A stretch of 64,000 nucleotides of DNA from an uncultured Clostridia bacterium (GCA_934462715.1 CAKSIJ010000008.1:1-64000), one strand, 5' to 3'; shown: positions 46,401-53,263, numbered from the stretch's first letter. A program made the numbers and translations. The notes: a model not told the origin generated them from the letters alone.

Positions 46401-47116
46401 ATATATGCTTCCGACCTTTCTTTTGAACTCTGTATCAGCTTTGTTCCGCCGCCCAGGCTGTCGGGAGCTGTGACCTTGAAATTATCAAACTCAGCTTTCG
46501 AGTTCCAGCAGCCTATTCCAATTTGACCGGCAGGAAATGTCAGATTCTTTTGTTCGTTTACTGTTTCATTATTAAGATATATTGTAACATTTCCGTTTTT
46601 GGAAATCATCTTAACATGATAATTTTTATCTTTTTCAATATGTCCGTTTCCCGGATATTCCTTATCTCCTATTATGATGTTAGAGCCGTCAGCCTTGATT
46701 TCTCCCACGCAGACCTCGTATAGCGACGTACAGCCGAAAAAGAGCATAAGCTTTGTATCCTCCGAAATCGGAGTGAAATCAAATTCCATGGTGAAGTCGG
46801 AAAAATATTGAGGAAGAAGCGTCCTTGCGGCAGCTCCGGGGGAAAGCTCGCTTTGTATGTATTTTCCTCCCGATACCGTCCACAAGCCGTATACGGTTTC
46901 AAAATCTCCCGAATTTTTTGAAAAATTGTAATCCGCATACACCTCCTCCGGTCTTTCCCCAATGCTCCATTCTCCGCCGTTGGTTTTCGGTATAACGGCA
47001 TTTTCGCCGGAAAAATATATCATGCCGTCATTTTCGGCATGAGCCGTTTTGGGGGCGGTTATCCCTTGAATAAAGAGCGTTTGTATAATCAATAAACATG
47101 ATAACAGTTTTTTCAT
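43442..47116 (-). CDS. Giant SLH-domain surface protein with laminin-G-like domains
   Basis: A 1224-residue exported protein from ATG 47116 (GGAG ribosome site); an in-frame ATG at 47128 overlaps that site. Signal peptide at 1-27. Two concanavalin/laminin-G-like beta-sandwich domains at about 65-215 (FTMEFDFTP, VTIYLNNETV, GIGCWNSKAEFDNFKV) and 235-365. SLH repeats follow at about 385-530: FADACGVVNGFGIVNGYSD-like and STFRGSSPFTVGEFYYAL. The last ~650 residues are an unrecognised beta-rich body. LamG-like modules often bind carbohydrates, so this is a candidate glycan-binding or adhesin layer protein. A recurrent SD-proximal hairpin lies upstream (47128-47150). Confidence 0.85.
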   Translation of the reverse strand: MKKLLSCLLIIQTLFIQGITAPKTAHAENDGMIYFSGENAVIPKTNGGEWSIGERPEEVYADYNFSKNSGDFETVYGLWTVSGGKYIQSELSPGAAARTLLPQYFSDFTMEFDFTPISEDTKLMLFFGCTSLYEVCVGEIKADGSNIIIGDKEYPGNGHIEKDKNYHVKMISKNGNVTIYLNNETVNEQKNLTFPAGQIGIGCWNSKAEFDNFKVTAPDSLGGGTKLIQSSKERSEAYIEADGVSDNSFTARICADSFADGETGIIICSDGEKNGYYLGTDGKKAYIRLNKNGREKTIAETDYKALSGKYYDYSAFVKGNEISFKINSSEILRVRDSEVSGSLYGIFSDNTSVCCAQMGWDNPEVIYSEDARLTDKIKTFTDIDSGFAEACGVVNGFGIVNGYSDSTFRGSSPFTVGEFYYALYKIIGIEPGKSENQAESIEFEKYISQAKKDGYTENADMQAEAPVNPEEMQKALIKILGYAVSDNKGEIYRLADSTGLTKGVNFSDNSIDRYNASRLLLNALTADRLKIKGSSGAVFTAEKSGSFLKDTFSAEKIIGIVSETGFGCADENKPLTLDRNQIKTGDKTLVYGGNCKDLLGINIVCYAEFPDDDNNGNIIYIAPYKTKEIKIKASQLSGEHSKDRLSYLKSEDYKKENTQKLNPSAAVIYNGQFYTMLKSAPEDIFDIKNGTVTLIYNNNSALPDVIKVDCYVNYVVDTVSASNGIIYDKLGKEVLKLDDENDNVILMKSGKEITVEDVRENDILSVSSPKSTDAYTIITVSDIEPVRGRLKTVRKNEIVVGRDRYDTSEDIDLSKYFVSDSLVIYFDFNYTAAYIKALTSEDYAYLIKAGYDEEDETVYFKMFTFENGKGKFIAQNGINVYFSDKTKIKYSKSNYKGLSAVIDEILSQSKIADKNNPSKITRYGTAVRYKMNEDGEIKELKFARNSLSCDLPERNTEFSCFYDSAVKDETAYYYSGLMNSKYRITADTKILNLFGNSLDMDSYQTVSQGSLRWDDYYESRIYDVDEEFKVKLLVIGNIQRGYDLPCSVVTDVRTAVDEKDNVCTEIEMYQGSQLITTRATDLNMKCDSTAAYWFRNENTLITDLKPGDIIAYDVDSEGYIKEFKLIFKYVPGQEYYATSPRGWYWGTIPSTDMTLAYTGITRKTGSIFVFNSNNYSRPVIKNGAAYYVCENSKVKPAAFEDVKAGDSAAMIWKSAELNTVVIYR

Positions 47117-47127
47117 TTTAATCTCCA

Positions 47128-47195
47128 TTCCGCCGCCTTACGGCGGCACAAATCTCAACGCAAAAAATATGCAAGCAGGTTGCCTTTCTCGATTT
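47128..47195 (-). repeat. SD-proximal hairpin plus fragment of the long repeat
   Basis: GCCGCCGTAAGGCGGCGGAAT on the minus strand (read in two parts) immediately before GGAG and the ATG at 47116. Next to it are the first ~35 bases of the long palindromic repeat (AACGCAAAAAATATGC, AAGCAGGTTGCC). Confidence 0.65.
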
Positions 47196-47274
47196 TTAAA
47201 TATCATACCAAAACCATTATAGCACATTTTAACTTCAAAGGCAATAAATGCAACAGTTAAGAAATATATTTTTA

Positions 47275-47511
47275 TTAATTGTAATATCTTTTGTTAAGCA
47301 GCAGTTCAAAAATCAAAAGGTTATATTTTTCTTTTTCAGAGCACAGCTTCATCACAAGCCGTTCCTGCATCCTTGCGGTATACACAACCGAACGTGCCGA
47401 CAGGTTTTTATTATGTTTGATAAAAAATGTATTCACTTTTTTTACAATGCCGATGATTTCCGAGTAAACAAATATTTTTACGCCGTGCAATATTAATCTG
47501 ATTTTATACAT
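47275..47511 (-). CDS. Small basic protein, unrecognised
   Basis: A 78-residue frame with a good ribosome site (GGGAG, six bases before ATG). The protein is basic, with hydrophobic strands (IFVYSEIIGIV) and LSARSVVYTARMQE. I do not recognise it; there is no supporting neighbour. It may be a real small gene or chance. Confidence 0.4.
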   Translation of the reverse strand: MYKIRLILHGVKIFVYSEIIGIVKKVNTFFIKHNKNLSARSVVYTARMQERLVMKLCSEKEKYNLLIFELLLNKRYYN

Positions 47512-47641
47512 AATTTCTCCCGATTCCGGATAAAAGTCTTATTTAGTATTATTATTTCATTTTTTTGGAAATTTATACTATTGCTATATTCTTAAAATTT
47601 TAATATTTTTTTCATTTGTAAAGCCGTCAAAGACCCCAAAA

Positions 47642-47678
47642 AGAACGCATACCGCTTTTTTGGACGGTATGCGTTCTT
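47642..47678. terminator. Strong hairpin, orientation uncertain
   Basis: AGAACGCATACCG/CGGTATGCGTTCT stem with TTTTT on the minus strand and TTTCTT on the plus strand. It separates the ncRNA region on the right from the small gene on the left. Confidence 0.6.
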
Positions 47679-47713
47679 TCTTAATGGATATGTGACTGTT
47701 ACATTATTAAATC

Positions 47714-47765
47714 TGTTTTGAACCAACGGACACCGCTTCCGGATTATCCTTTGGCTAGCAATAAA
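47714..47765 (-). other. Degenerate tRNA-like fragment
   Basis: The minus strand holds GATAATCCGGAAGC and TCCGTTGGTTCAAA, close to the anticodon-arm and T-arm of tRNA-fMet (ATAACCCGGAGG, TCGTTGGTTCAAA). The acceptor stem is absent, so it cannot be functional. Confidence 0.3.
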
Positions 47766-47829
47766 ATTTGCACGCTTTTTAATTTGAATACCGAAAAAAA
47801 CAGCTTCCTCCCTTCATAATTTTCTAAAT

Positions 47830-48045
47830 TAAAAAAGGTGCGTTTCATAGCAATAGAAAACGCACCCGAAAAAGAGCAAGCTCCTATTGCTGCGAAACAA
47901 CTTTAATAAATCGGCAATACTCACGTAACCATTTATACAAGCGGAACTTGTTCTTTTTACCAAGACAAACTTGTATAAATGGAAAATAGGGTATAATACC
48001 CCCGTATGATAAAAAATCTTATTGATTTTATTAAAGTTATTTCGC
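47830..48045 (-). ncRNA. Candidate structured ncRNA, about 216 nt (6S-like shape)
   Basis: A minus-strand promoter (TTGTAA 48075-48080, 17-base spacer, TATAAT 48052-48057) starts an RNA whose first ~20 bases (48045-48027) pair with bases at 47912-47892: GCGAAATAACTTTAATAAA against TTTATTAAAGTTGTTTCGC. Inside is a second 13-bp stem CCATTTATACAAG/CTTGTATAAATGG (47982-47970 with 47941-47929), separated from the first by an asymmetric bulge holding a GGGTATTATACCC hairpin. It ends in a GGTGCGTTTT-type terminator (47837-47866) with a seven-T run. No significant coding frame matches. A rod with a central bubble recalls 6S RNA, which binds RNA polymerase, but this is only a shape argument. AGCAATAG before the terminator can also pair with CTATTGCT in its loop. 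Confidence 0.55.
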
Positions 48046-48129
48046 ATGACTATTATATCACACTTTCCTTATATTTACAATACCTTTTATAAATAATTTT
48101 TAAATTGCTGATAAAATAATAGAAAAAGC

Positions 48130-48158
48130 TTGAATTATAACACGAAATATGGTATAAT
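48130..48158 (+). promoter_or_regulatory. Promoter of small toxin locus A
   Basis: TTGAAT, 17-base spacer, TATAAT preceded by TGG. The same 40-bp promoter block recurs at 48480-48508. Confidence 0.8.
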
Positions 48159-48273
48159 ATACCCGTCGGATATAAATCCGATGTTAAAGGTAAGATCTGA
48201 AACAGTCTAAAAAGCCGGGCGGTTATGCCACATCCTATTTCCGTACTTTAAGTCGGGGCAGGAGGTGGTCATT

Positions 48274-48345
48274 ATGGATACTGATTACATAATATCATTT
48301 ATGATAATTTTATTACTTTTAGTAATGTCTATAAATAAAAAATAA
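48274..48345 (+). CDS. Small hydrophobic toxin-like peptide A
   Basis: A 23-residue peptide, MDTDYIISFMIILLLLVMSINKK, written here in parts: acidic start MDTD, a single hydrophobic helix (residues 5-19), and a NKK tail. GGAGGTGG lies six bases before the ATG. This is the shape of holin-like type I toxins. The leader is ~110 bases with a TCGGAT..ATCCGA hairpin at its 5' end and a GGGCGGTTATGCC segment. A convergent antisense promoter follows. Toxicity is inferred. Confidence 0.7.
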   Translation: MDTDYIISFMIILLLLVMSINKK

Positions 48346-48380
48346 CCCCAGCCTATGTCAAAAGAATGGGATTATTTTTT
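48335..48380. terminator. Shared bidirectional terminator, locus A
   Basis: AAAAATAA-CCCC and TGGGA-TTATTTTTT flank a loop, with A-run on the left and T-run on the right. It can stop both the toxin mRNA and the convergent antisense RNA, as in Fst/par-type loci. Confidence 0.65.
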
Positions 48381-48426
48381 AATCTAATCTTTGCGGCATA
48401 ACCGTTTAAGGTCTTGCCTTTTTCTA
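48345..48426 (-). ncRNA. Convergent antisense RNA, locus A
   Basis: TTGACA (48455-48460), 17-base spacer, TATAAT (48432-48437) on the minus strand, a perfect promoter. The RNA begins with GAAAAAGGCAAGACC then AAACGGTTATGCC, and runs into the shared terminator at the 3' end of the peptide gene. Confidence 0.65.
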
Positions 48427-48479
48427 TTTTTATTATATATCGGAAAATTTGATTTGTCAATAGTTTTTATTAAAAAAGC

Positions 48480-48508
48480 TTGAATTATAGCACGAAATAT
48501 GGTATAAT
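48480..48508 (+). promoter_or_regulatory. Promoter of small toxin locus B
   Basis: TTGAAT, 17-base spacer, TATAAT, nearly identical in sequence to locus A's promoter 350 bp to the left. Confidence 0.8.
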
Positions 48509-48609
48509 ATGCACGTCGGATAAAATCCGATATTTAAGGTAAGATCTGAAACAGTGTAAAAAAACTGGGCGGTTATGCCATCATCTCCATTGAAAGGAGG
48601 TGATCGCTT

Positions 48610-48678
48610 ATGGAATATACTTACATAATGATGTATTTAATTACTCTTATTGTATTAATTATAACCATAAAAAAATAA
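48610..48678 (+). CDS. Small hydrophobic toxin-like peptide B
   Basis: A 22-residue paralogue of peptide A: start MEYTY, hydrophobic helix, tail IKK. GGAGGTG lies five to six bases before the ATG. The 5' leader repeats the TCGGAT..ATCCGA hairpin and the GGGCGGTTATGCC segment of locus A. Sequence between the promoters and ribosome sites is well conserved between A and B while the peptide core has diverged. Confidence 0.7.
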   Translation: MEYTYIMMYLITLIVLIITIKK

Positions 48679-48712
48679 CGCCCACTCGCTAAAATGATGC
48701 GTTATTTTCATA
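48672..48712. terminator. Shared bidirectional terminator, locus B
   Basis: AAAATAACGC/GCGTTATTTT stem overlapping the peptide stop codon, with A-run and T-run flanks. Confidence 0.65.
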
Positions 48713-48754
48713 ATACACATTTGGCATAACCGTTTAAGATCTTGCCTTTTTCTA
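48679..48754 (-). ncRNA. Convergent antisense RNA, locus B
   Basis: TTGACA (48783-48788), 17-base spacer, TATAAT (48760-48765). Begins GAAAAAGGCAAGATC then AAACGGTTATGCC, as in locus A. Confidence 0.65.
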
Positions 48755-48916
48755 TTTTTATTATATATCGGAAAATTTGATTTGTCAATAGTTTTTATTA
48801 AAAAAGTAAACATATTGCAGTTCCTGCAAAAATTTTGTCCAATTCAAAGCTATTTATTATGTTTGTTCACAATTTATTAACTTATTCAAAAACCGTGGAC
48901 GTTAATCGGAGATATA

Positions 48917-48945
48917 TTGCAAAAAGACAAAATCAGTGATATAAT
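48917..48945 (+). promoter_or_regulatory. Promoter of the response-regulator remnant
   Basis: TTGCAA, 17-base spacer, TATAAT, about 70 bases before the remnant. The rest of 48790-48916 shows no gene. Confidence 0.6.
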
Positions 48946-49014
48946 AAAAAAAGATAGTACAAACAAATAAAACGATAGAAACAAAAAGATTAATATTTCG
49001 TGAGTTTACGGAAA

Positions 49015-49299
49015 ATGAATATACTGATAGTTGAAGATGACAGTGTGTTAAATAACGGCATTGCTTTATCGCTTGCCAATCATGAGATTTTGCAGGCATT
49101 TTCGATAAAGGAAGCGGAAAGTAAATTTAATTCCGATATTGAGCTTATAATTCTCGGCATAAACTTACCGGACGGCAGCGGTATAGACTTCTGCAAAAAC
49201 ATAAGGGCATACAGTGGCGCGCCTATTATAATGCTTACCGCCAACGATATGGAAATTAAACTGCTTGAAGAAGAAATCGGTAAATTCACCAATCGGTAA
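49015..49299 (+). pseudogene. Truncated response-regulator receiver without its phospho-acceptor
   Basis: A 95-residue frame (MNILIVEDDSVL) is clearly a receiver domain: acidic pair Asp8/Asp9, then IELIILGINLPDGSGIDFC and GAPIIMLTAND. The normal phospho-acceptor Asp is replaced by Gly48 (LGINLP for LDINLP), the KPF loop and the output domain are missing, and no partner kinase is adjacent. An ATG at 49000 is also in frame. It is probably a decaying gene; a non-phosphorylated pseudo-receiver is the alternative, since the promoter is intact. Confidence 0.75.
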
Positions 49300-49343
49300 A
49301 AAATTGATTTTTGACAAATGCCGCGAGATAATAAATAATATAT

Positions 49344-49377
49344 AAATGCGGATAAGTCTTTGACTTATCCGCATTTA
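49344..49377. terminator. Hairpin after the response-regulator remnant
   Basis: AAATGCGGATAAG/CTTATCCGCATTT stem about 45 bases past the remnant, followed by a short AT-rich stretch. 49378-49511 shows nothing further. Confidence 0.55.
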
Positions 49378-49511
49378 TACATCTCTGCTGTGACTATATA
49401 TTGATTCTTACATACATATATAACAATACTCACAAATAAAACCACACAATTTCAGCACATGGGAGAATCAAAACCACAATAATTTTCAAAAATCATTTTT
49501 ATATATTATAG

Positions 49512-49955
49512 TTATTCATCATCCGCAGCTTCGACCGTTTCAACTACGTTTTCCTCTTGTGATTCATCGCCTTTGGTTCTCTTATTTCCGCATTTAGGGC
49601 AGAAGCAAGCCTCTTTTGACATCATACTGCCGCATACGGGGCAAACAACAGAATCGTTAAGCTCCGCAATTTTAGCCTTTAAATCATTTATTTCCTCGTA
49701 AAGACTTTTTACCAGTCTGCATTTATCGGATAAATCTTCGTCAAGCTCCCTGCCGTTTTTATATTCTGTATAAATTCTTTCTCCCATCTCGGCAAGAATA
49801 TCCTTGATTTTATCCTCTGTTTCGGAAACAGTATATTTTAATTTTGTCTGATCTATTGTGTTCTTTGTTTTTTTAACTGCGGTTTTTGAAAATTTTTCAG
49901 CGTTGTTTATTAATTTTTCCGCACCTTGTTTTAATTGATTTATAATATCGCTCAT
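49512..49955 (-). CDS. Zinc-ribbon protein with coiled coil
   Basis: A 147-residue protein from ATG 49955 (a GTG at 49964 is too close to the ribosome site). A long helical coiled coil (about 1-95) is followed by a zinc ribbon with two CX2C pairs (CPVCG and CPKCG) and an acidic tail. Such proteins are frequent in Firmicutes with no fixed role. Confidence 0.8.
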   Translation of the reverse strand: MSDIINQLKQGAEKLINNAEKFSKTAVKKTKNTIDQTKLKYTVSETEDKIKDILAEMGERIYTEYKNGRELDEDLSDKCRLVKSLYEEINDLKAKIAELNDSVVCPVCGSMMSKEACFCPKCGNKRTKGDESQEENVVETVEAADDE

Positions 49956-50062
49956 CAATATCACCCTTTCGCTGTTTGGCTTTTTTTATTTAGTATATCA
50001 CTTTTTTTGTACGCTGTCTATATTAATTGATGAACTTTTTATAAATATTTAAAATAATGCTT

Positions 50063-50440
50063 TTATTCCACGCATATAAAATCTTTTATCGCTTCAAATT
50101 TCTTTTTTCCTATGCCGTTTACCCTCATTATATCCTCGATAACTTCAAAATCACCGTTTTGTCTGCGGTAATTTATGATGCGTTCGGCTGTTTTTTCACC
50201 GATTCCATCAAGCTTTTCAAGCTCCTCAACAGAATCGGTGTTAATATTAATAATCTTATTTTCAGGCTCCGCAGAGGCTTCCGCAGTCACCGCATCGTCA
50301 TTTTCCTGCCCGAGAGAGGTTTTCTGCACGAAAAAGCTTCTGTATTGAGTTTCTCTATACTGAATAATAAATCCGACTCCGACCGATACTATAATCACAA
50401 TTACAAATAATATTATTTTCTTAACGTTATATTTTTTCAT
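50063..50440 (-). CDS. ComEA-like helix-hairpin-helix DNA-binding protein
   Basis: A 125-residue protein with one N-terminal membrane helix (about 9-26) and a C-terminal double helix-hairpin-helix domain (about 66-123): LEKLDGIGEKTAERII and IMRVNGIGKKKFEAI. ComEA pulls DNA across the wall during competence. No comEC or other competence genes are near, and it lies between unrelated genes. Confidence 0.88.
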   Translation of the reverse strand: MKKYNVKKIILFVIVIIVSVGVGFIIQYRETQYRSFFVQKTSLGQENDDAVTAEASAEPENKIININTDSVEELEKLDGIGEKTAERIINYRRQNGDFEVIEDIMRVNGIGKKKFEAIKDFICVE

Positions 50441-50526
50441 TCTGAAAGCTCTCCGATCATAAATGAATTTATCTTATGTAGTGTAAATATACGTTTTAAA
50501 AAATCTTAATTAATAATAAAACCATC

Positions 50527-51264
50527 TTACAAATTCAATACGCTTTGCAAGAATTGCTGAGTTCTCGGATTCTGAGGATTTTTAAATATTTCCTCCGGCT
50601 TTCCCTGTTCTGCGATTACTCCGTCATACATAAACATAACTCTGTCCGCAACCTCACGGGCAAATCCCATTTCATGAGTTACTACAACCATAGTCATGCC
50701 CTCGTTTGCAAGCTCCTTCATAACGTCCAGAACCTCGCCGACCATTTCGGGGTCGAGAGCTGAAGTAGGCTCGTCAAAAAGCATAACGTCGGGATTCATT
50801 GCCAACGCTCTTACAATTGCCACTCTCTGCTTCTGACCTCCCGAAAGCTGTGACGGGTACGAATCCGCCTTTTCTTCAAGACCTACTCTTTTCAAAAGCT
50901 CCAAAGCCTTTTTATTTGCTTCCTCTTTTGTCATTTTTTTAAGCTTTACCGGCGCAAGAGTAATGTTTTCGATAATCGACAGGTGAGGGAACAGATTAAA
51001 GTGCTGAAACACCATTCCTATCTTCTGTCTTATGACATTAATATCGTTTTTTTTGTCGGTTATTTCCTTACCCTCAAAAAACACCTTGCCTGCGGTCGGC
51101 TGCTCCATTAAGTTAAGGCAGCGGAGAAACGTACTTTTTCCCGAGCCTGACGGCCCTATTATTACAACCTTTTCTCCCTTTTCAATTGTTTCGTCTATTC
51201 CTCTCAATACCTTGATTTCATTCTTTTCGCCGAAATCCTTTTTAAGTCCTTTAACGCTTATCAC
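50527..51264 (-). CDS. Polar amino acid ABC transporter, ATP-binding subunit
   Basis: A 245-residue GlnQ-type ATPase: Walker A GPSGSGKST (about 37-45), LSGGQKQR signature (about 137-144), Walker B VMLFDEPTSALD, and the H-loop VVTHEM. It overlaps the permease gene by 14 bases; together with it and the binding protein it forms a complete importer. Confidence 0.95.
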   Translation of the reverse strand: MISVKGLKKDFGEKNEIKVLRGIDETIEKGEKVVIIGPSGSGKSTFLRCLNLMEQPTAGKVFFEGKEITDKKNDINVIRQKIGMVFQHFNLFPHLSIIENITLAPVKLKKMTKEEANKKALELLKRVGLEEKADSYPSQLSGGQKQRVAIVRALAMNPDVMLFDEPTSALDPEMVGEVLDVMKELANEGMTMVVVTHEMGFAREVADRVMFMYDGVIAEQGKPEEIFKNPQNPRTQQFLQSVLNL

Positions 51265-51949
51265 TTTTACGCAGCCTCCTCTCCATTAATGATAACAGCT
51301 TTGTCAGTATTATAACTATAAGCAAATAAACCAGTGCCACAAGCAAAATCGGGTTTATCTGGTCATAGGTTGTGTTTTTTATCTGGTTTGCCGCTTTTGT
51401 AAGATCCTGTACGGCAACGTAACCGGCAACCGATGTTTCCTTTAAAAGAGCTATCATTTCGTTTCCTATTGCAGGAAGTACATTTTTAAAAGCCTGCGGC
51501 AGAATTATTTCTTTCATGGTCTGCATTTTGTTAAGGCCGAGAGAACGTCCCGCTTCCATTTGTCCGTTATCAATAGCCATAATACCCGATCTGATGACCT
51601 CTGCAACATACGCTCCCGAATTTATACCGAACGTTATAACCGCAACCCACGTTCCGTCCTTTGCAGACACAAAAATGATGAAAAACGATATAAGCAGCTG
51701 AACAACAACCGGAGTTCCTCTTATCACCGTCAGATATATATTACACAAAAAGTCAAGAGGTTTAAGTTTTCTGTTTCCTGCAGCAAAAACCTTAATTATA
51801 GCTATAATAGTTCCGATTATGACTCCTATAGCAAGCGCTCCGACCGTAATAATTATTGTTTTTTCAAGACCGCCTATCAACGTTTTGTAACGATCCGCAA
51901 CAATAAAGGTCTGATAAAGCCTTTCAAGCCATTTATTTAACCATTCCAT
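51251..51949 (-). CDS. Polar amino acid ABC transporter, permease subunit
   Basis: A 232-residue inner membrane protein with five helices and the EAA-type coupling loop (ALAIGVIIGTIIAI; AGRSLGLNKMQTMKEIILPQA). A GTG at 51955 is an alternative start with a good AAAGGA ribosome site. It pairs with the GlnQ-type ATPase. Confidence 0.93.
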   Translation of the reverse strand: MEWLNKWLERLYQTFIVADRYKTLIGGLEKTIIITVGALAIGVIIGTIIAIIKVFAAGNRKLKPLDFLCNIYLTVIRGTPVVVQLLISFFIIFVSAKDGTWVAVITFGINSGAYVAEVIRSGIMAIDNGQMEAGRSLGLNKMQTMKEIILPQAFKNVLPAIGNEMIALLKETSVAGYVAVQDLTKAANQIKNTTYDQINPILLVALVYLLIVIILTKLLSLMERRLRKSDKR

Positions 51950-52015
51950 ACACACTGTTTCCTTTCAAAACGCTTATTTTTCTTTTTAAAAAGCAAAAAG
52001 CGTAAAATAGTAAGA

Positions 52016-52046
52016 AAGGACGAACAGATTATTCTGTATCGTCCTT
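52016..52046 (-). terminator. Intercistronic hairpin between binding protein and permease genes
   Basis: AAGGACGA/TCGTCCTT stem in the 120-bp gap. Such partial terminators make the binding protein more abundant than the membrane parts. Confidence 0.5.
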
Positions 52047-52074
52047 GATACTTAAATTAATATTATATTTAAGC

Positions 52075-52872
52075 TTACTCTGCGTCAATCTTTAAATCAT
52101 ATTTTTCAAAAATCTTTGCAAGTGAACCGTCTGCTTTCAATTCCTTGAGAGCTTCATTAATTTTTGATGTAAGCTCATCGTTTCCGAGCTGGAGAGCGAT
52201 TGCATATGATTCGTCTGTCAAAGCTTCGTCAAGAACAACGGTTGCGCCGTTCTGTTCAGCCGACAATGCCTTTGCAACAGCGTTATCTATAACCAAAGCG
52301 TCAACCTTACCTGTGGTAAGAGCTGAAATGCCCTCTGCGCCTGTCTTGAATGACTGAACGGTGTAGTTGTTATCCAAAAGATACTGTTCTCCCGTTGTTC
52401 CCTCCTGGCAGGAAATTGTCTTTCCTTCGAGGTCGTCCTTGCCTTTTATTGCGCTGTCTGCGGTAACTACGATAGACTGTGAAGCAACAAAGTAGTTATC
52501 AGAAAAATTCATGCTCTTTTTTCTTTCTTCGCTTGCTGTTATACCTGCAACCGCAACATCGTACTTTCCTGTTGAAACACCTGCCAAAGCAGCGTCAAAG
52601 TCAAGGTTTGTGATTTCAAGCTCATATCCGAGCTTTTCTGCAACAGCCTTTGCCATATCAACGTCAGCCCCTACAATCTGGTCGCCTTCGAGATATTCAA
52701 ACGGCGGAAATTCCGCATTTGTTGCCATTGTCAGAGTCTTTTTGTCAGATGATGCCGGTGTAGCCGATGCGTTGGTATTTTCATCGGTTGTCTTTGTGCC
52801 GCCGCAGCCTGTCATTGTTGCAGCCATAGCTATTGCTGCTGCGAGTGATAATAATTTTACTGTCTTTTTCAT
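52075..52872 (-). CDS. Amino acid-binding lipoprotein of the ABC transporter
   Basis: A 265-residue lipoprotein with lipobox around Cys23 (ATMTGC) and a Thr/Ser linker. SBP family 3 motifs: FPPFEYLEGDQIVGADVDMAKAV, IAGITASEERKK, GTTGEQYLL, and the C-terminal LKADGSLAKIFEKYDL. It binds a polar amino acid; specificity is not evident. A recurrent SD-proximal hairpin lies just upstream (52880-52905). Confidence 0.94.
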   Translation of the reverse strand: MKKTVKLLSLAAAIAMAATMTGCGGTKTTDENTNASATPASSDKKTLTMATNAEFPPFEYLEGDQIVGADVDMAKAVAEKLGYELEITNLDFDAALAGVSTGKYDVAVAGITASEERKKSMNFSDNYFVASQSIVVTADSAIKGKDDLEGKTISCQEGTTGEQYLLDNNYTVQSFKTGAEGISALTTGKVDALVIDNAVAKALSAEQNGATVVLDEALTDESYAIALQLGNDELTSKINEALKELKADGSLAKIFEKYDLKIDAE

Positions 52873-52970
52873 ATATATCCTCCATTCCGCCGCCTTTCGG
52901 CAGCAACGGATTTCCTTAAAACCTTTTTTCCGGAAGTCCGAATAATACGTTTAATTAATTTACTCTTGCT

Positions 52971-52999
52971 ATTTTAAACCTTTTTATTTCTTTTGTCAA
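52971..52999 (-). promoter_or_regulatory. Promoter of the ABC transporter operon
   Basis: TTGACA, 17-base spacer, TAAAAT on the minus strand, about 100 bases before the lipoprotein gene. The stretch 53000-53220 is AT-rich with no gene. Confidence 0.7.
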
Positions 53000-53224
53000 T
53001 ACAAATTTTATTTTTTATGCAATATTTATACAAAATTATTTATATTTATAAACATTTTATGCGTAAATTTTGATTTTCTTTATTTTTTTATGAATAAAAT
53101 CCATACTGAGGATAATAATATCTATATAAGATCAATTAAAAAACCGTATTAACGGAGTATGCCGCTATCAGCGGGCGAAACAGAGAATAACGTGAAAATG
53201 AACCGTTTGTACATTTTCATGCTG

Positions 53225-53258
53225 CGATTTGTGCCGCCTACGGCGGCGGAATGGAGGA
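53225..53258 (+). repeat. SD-proximal hairpin, plus-strand copy
   Basis: TTTGTGCCGCC-TACG-GCGGCGGAATGGAGG: stem and ribosome site together, six bases before ATG 53264. It is the same unit as at 47128 and 52880, in the opposite genomic orientation but the same orientation relative to the gene. Confidence 0.75.
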
Positions 53259-53263
53259 AAATA

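Noticed and set aside
47829..48047. Minus-strand frame of 72 codons
   Set aside because: It lies inside the candidate ncRNA; its start overlaps the closing stem, there is no ribosome site, and the composition is not protein-like.
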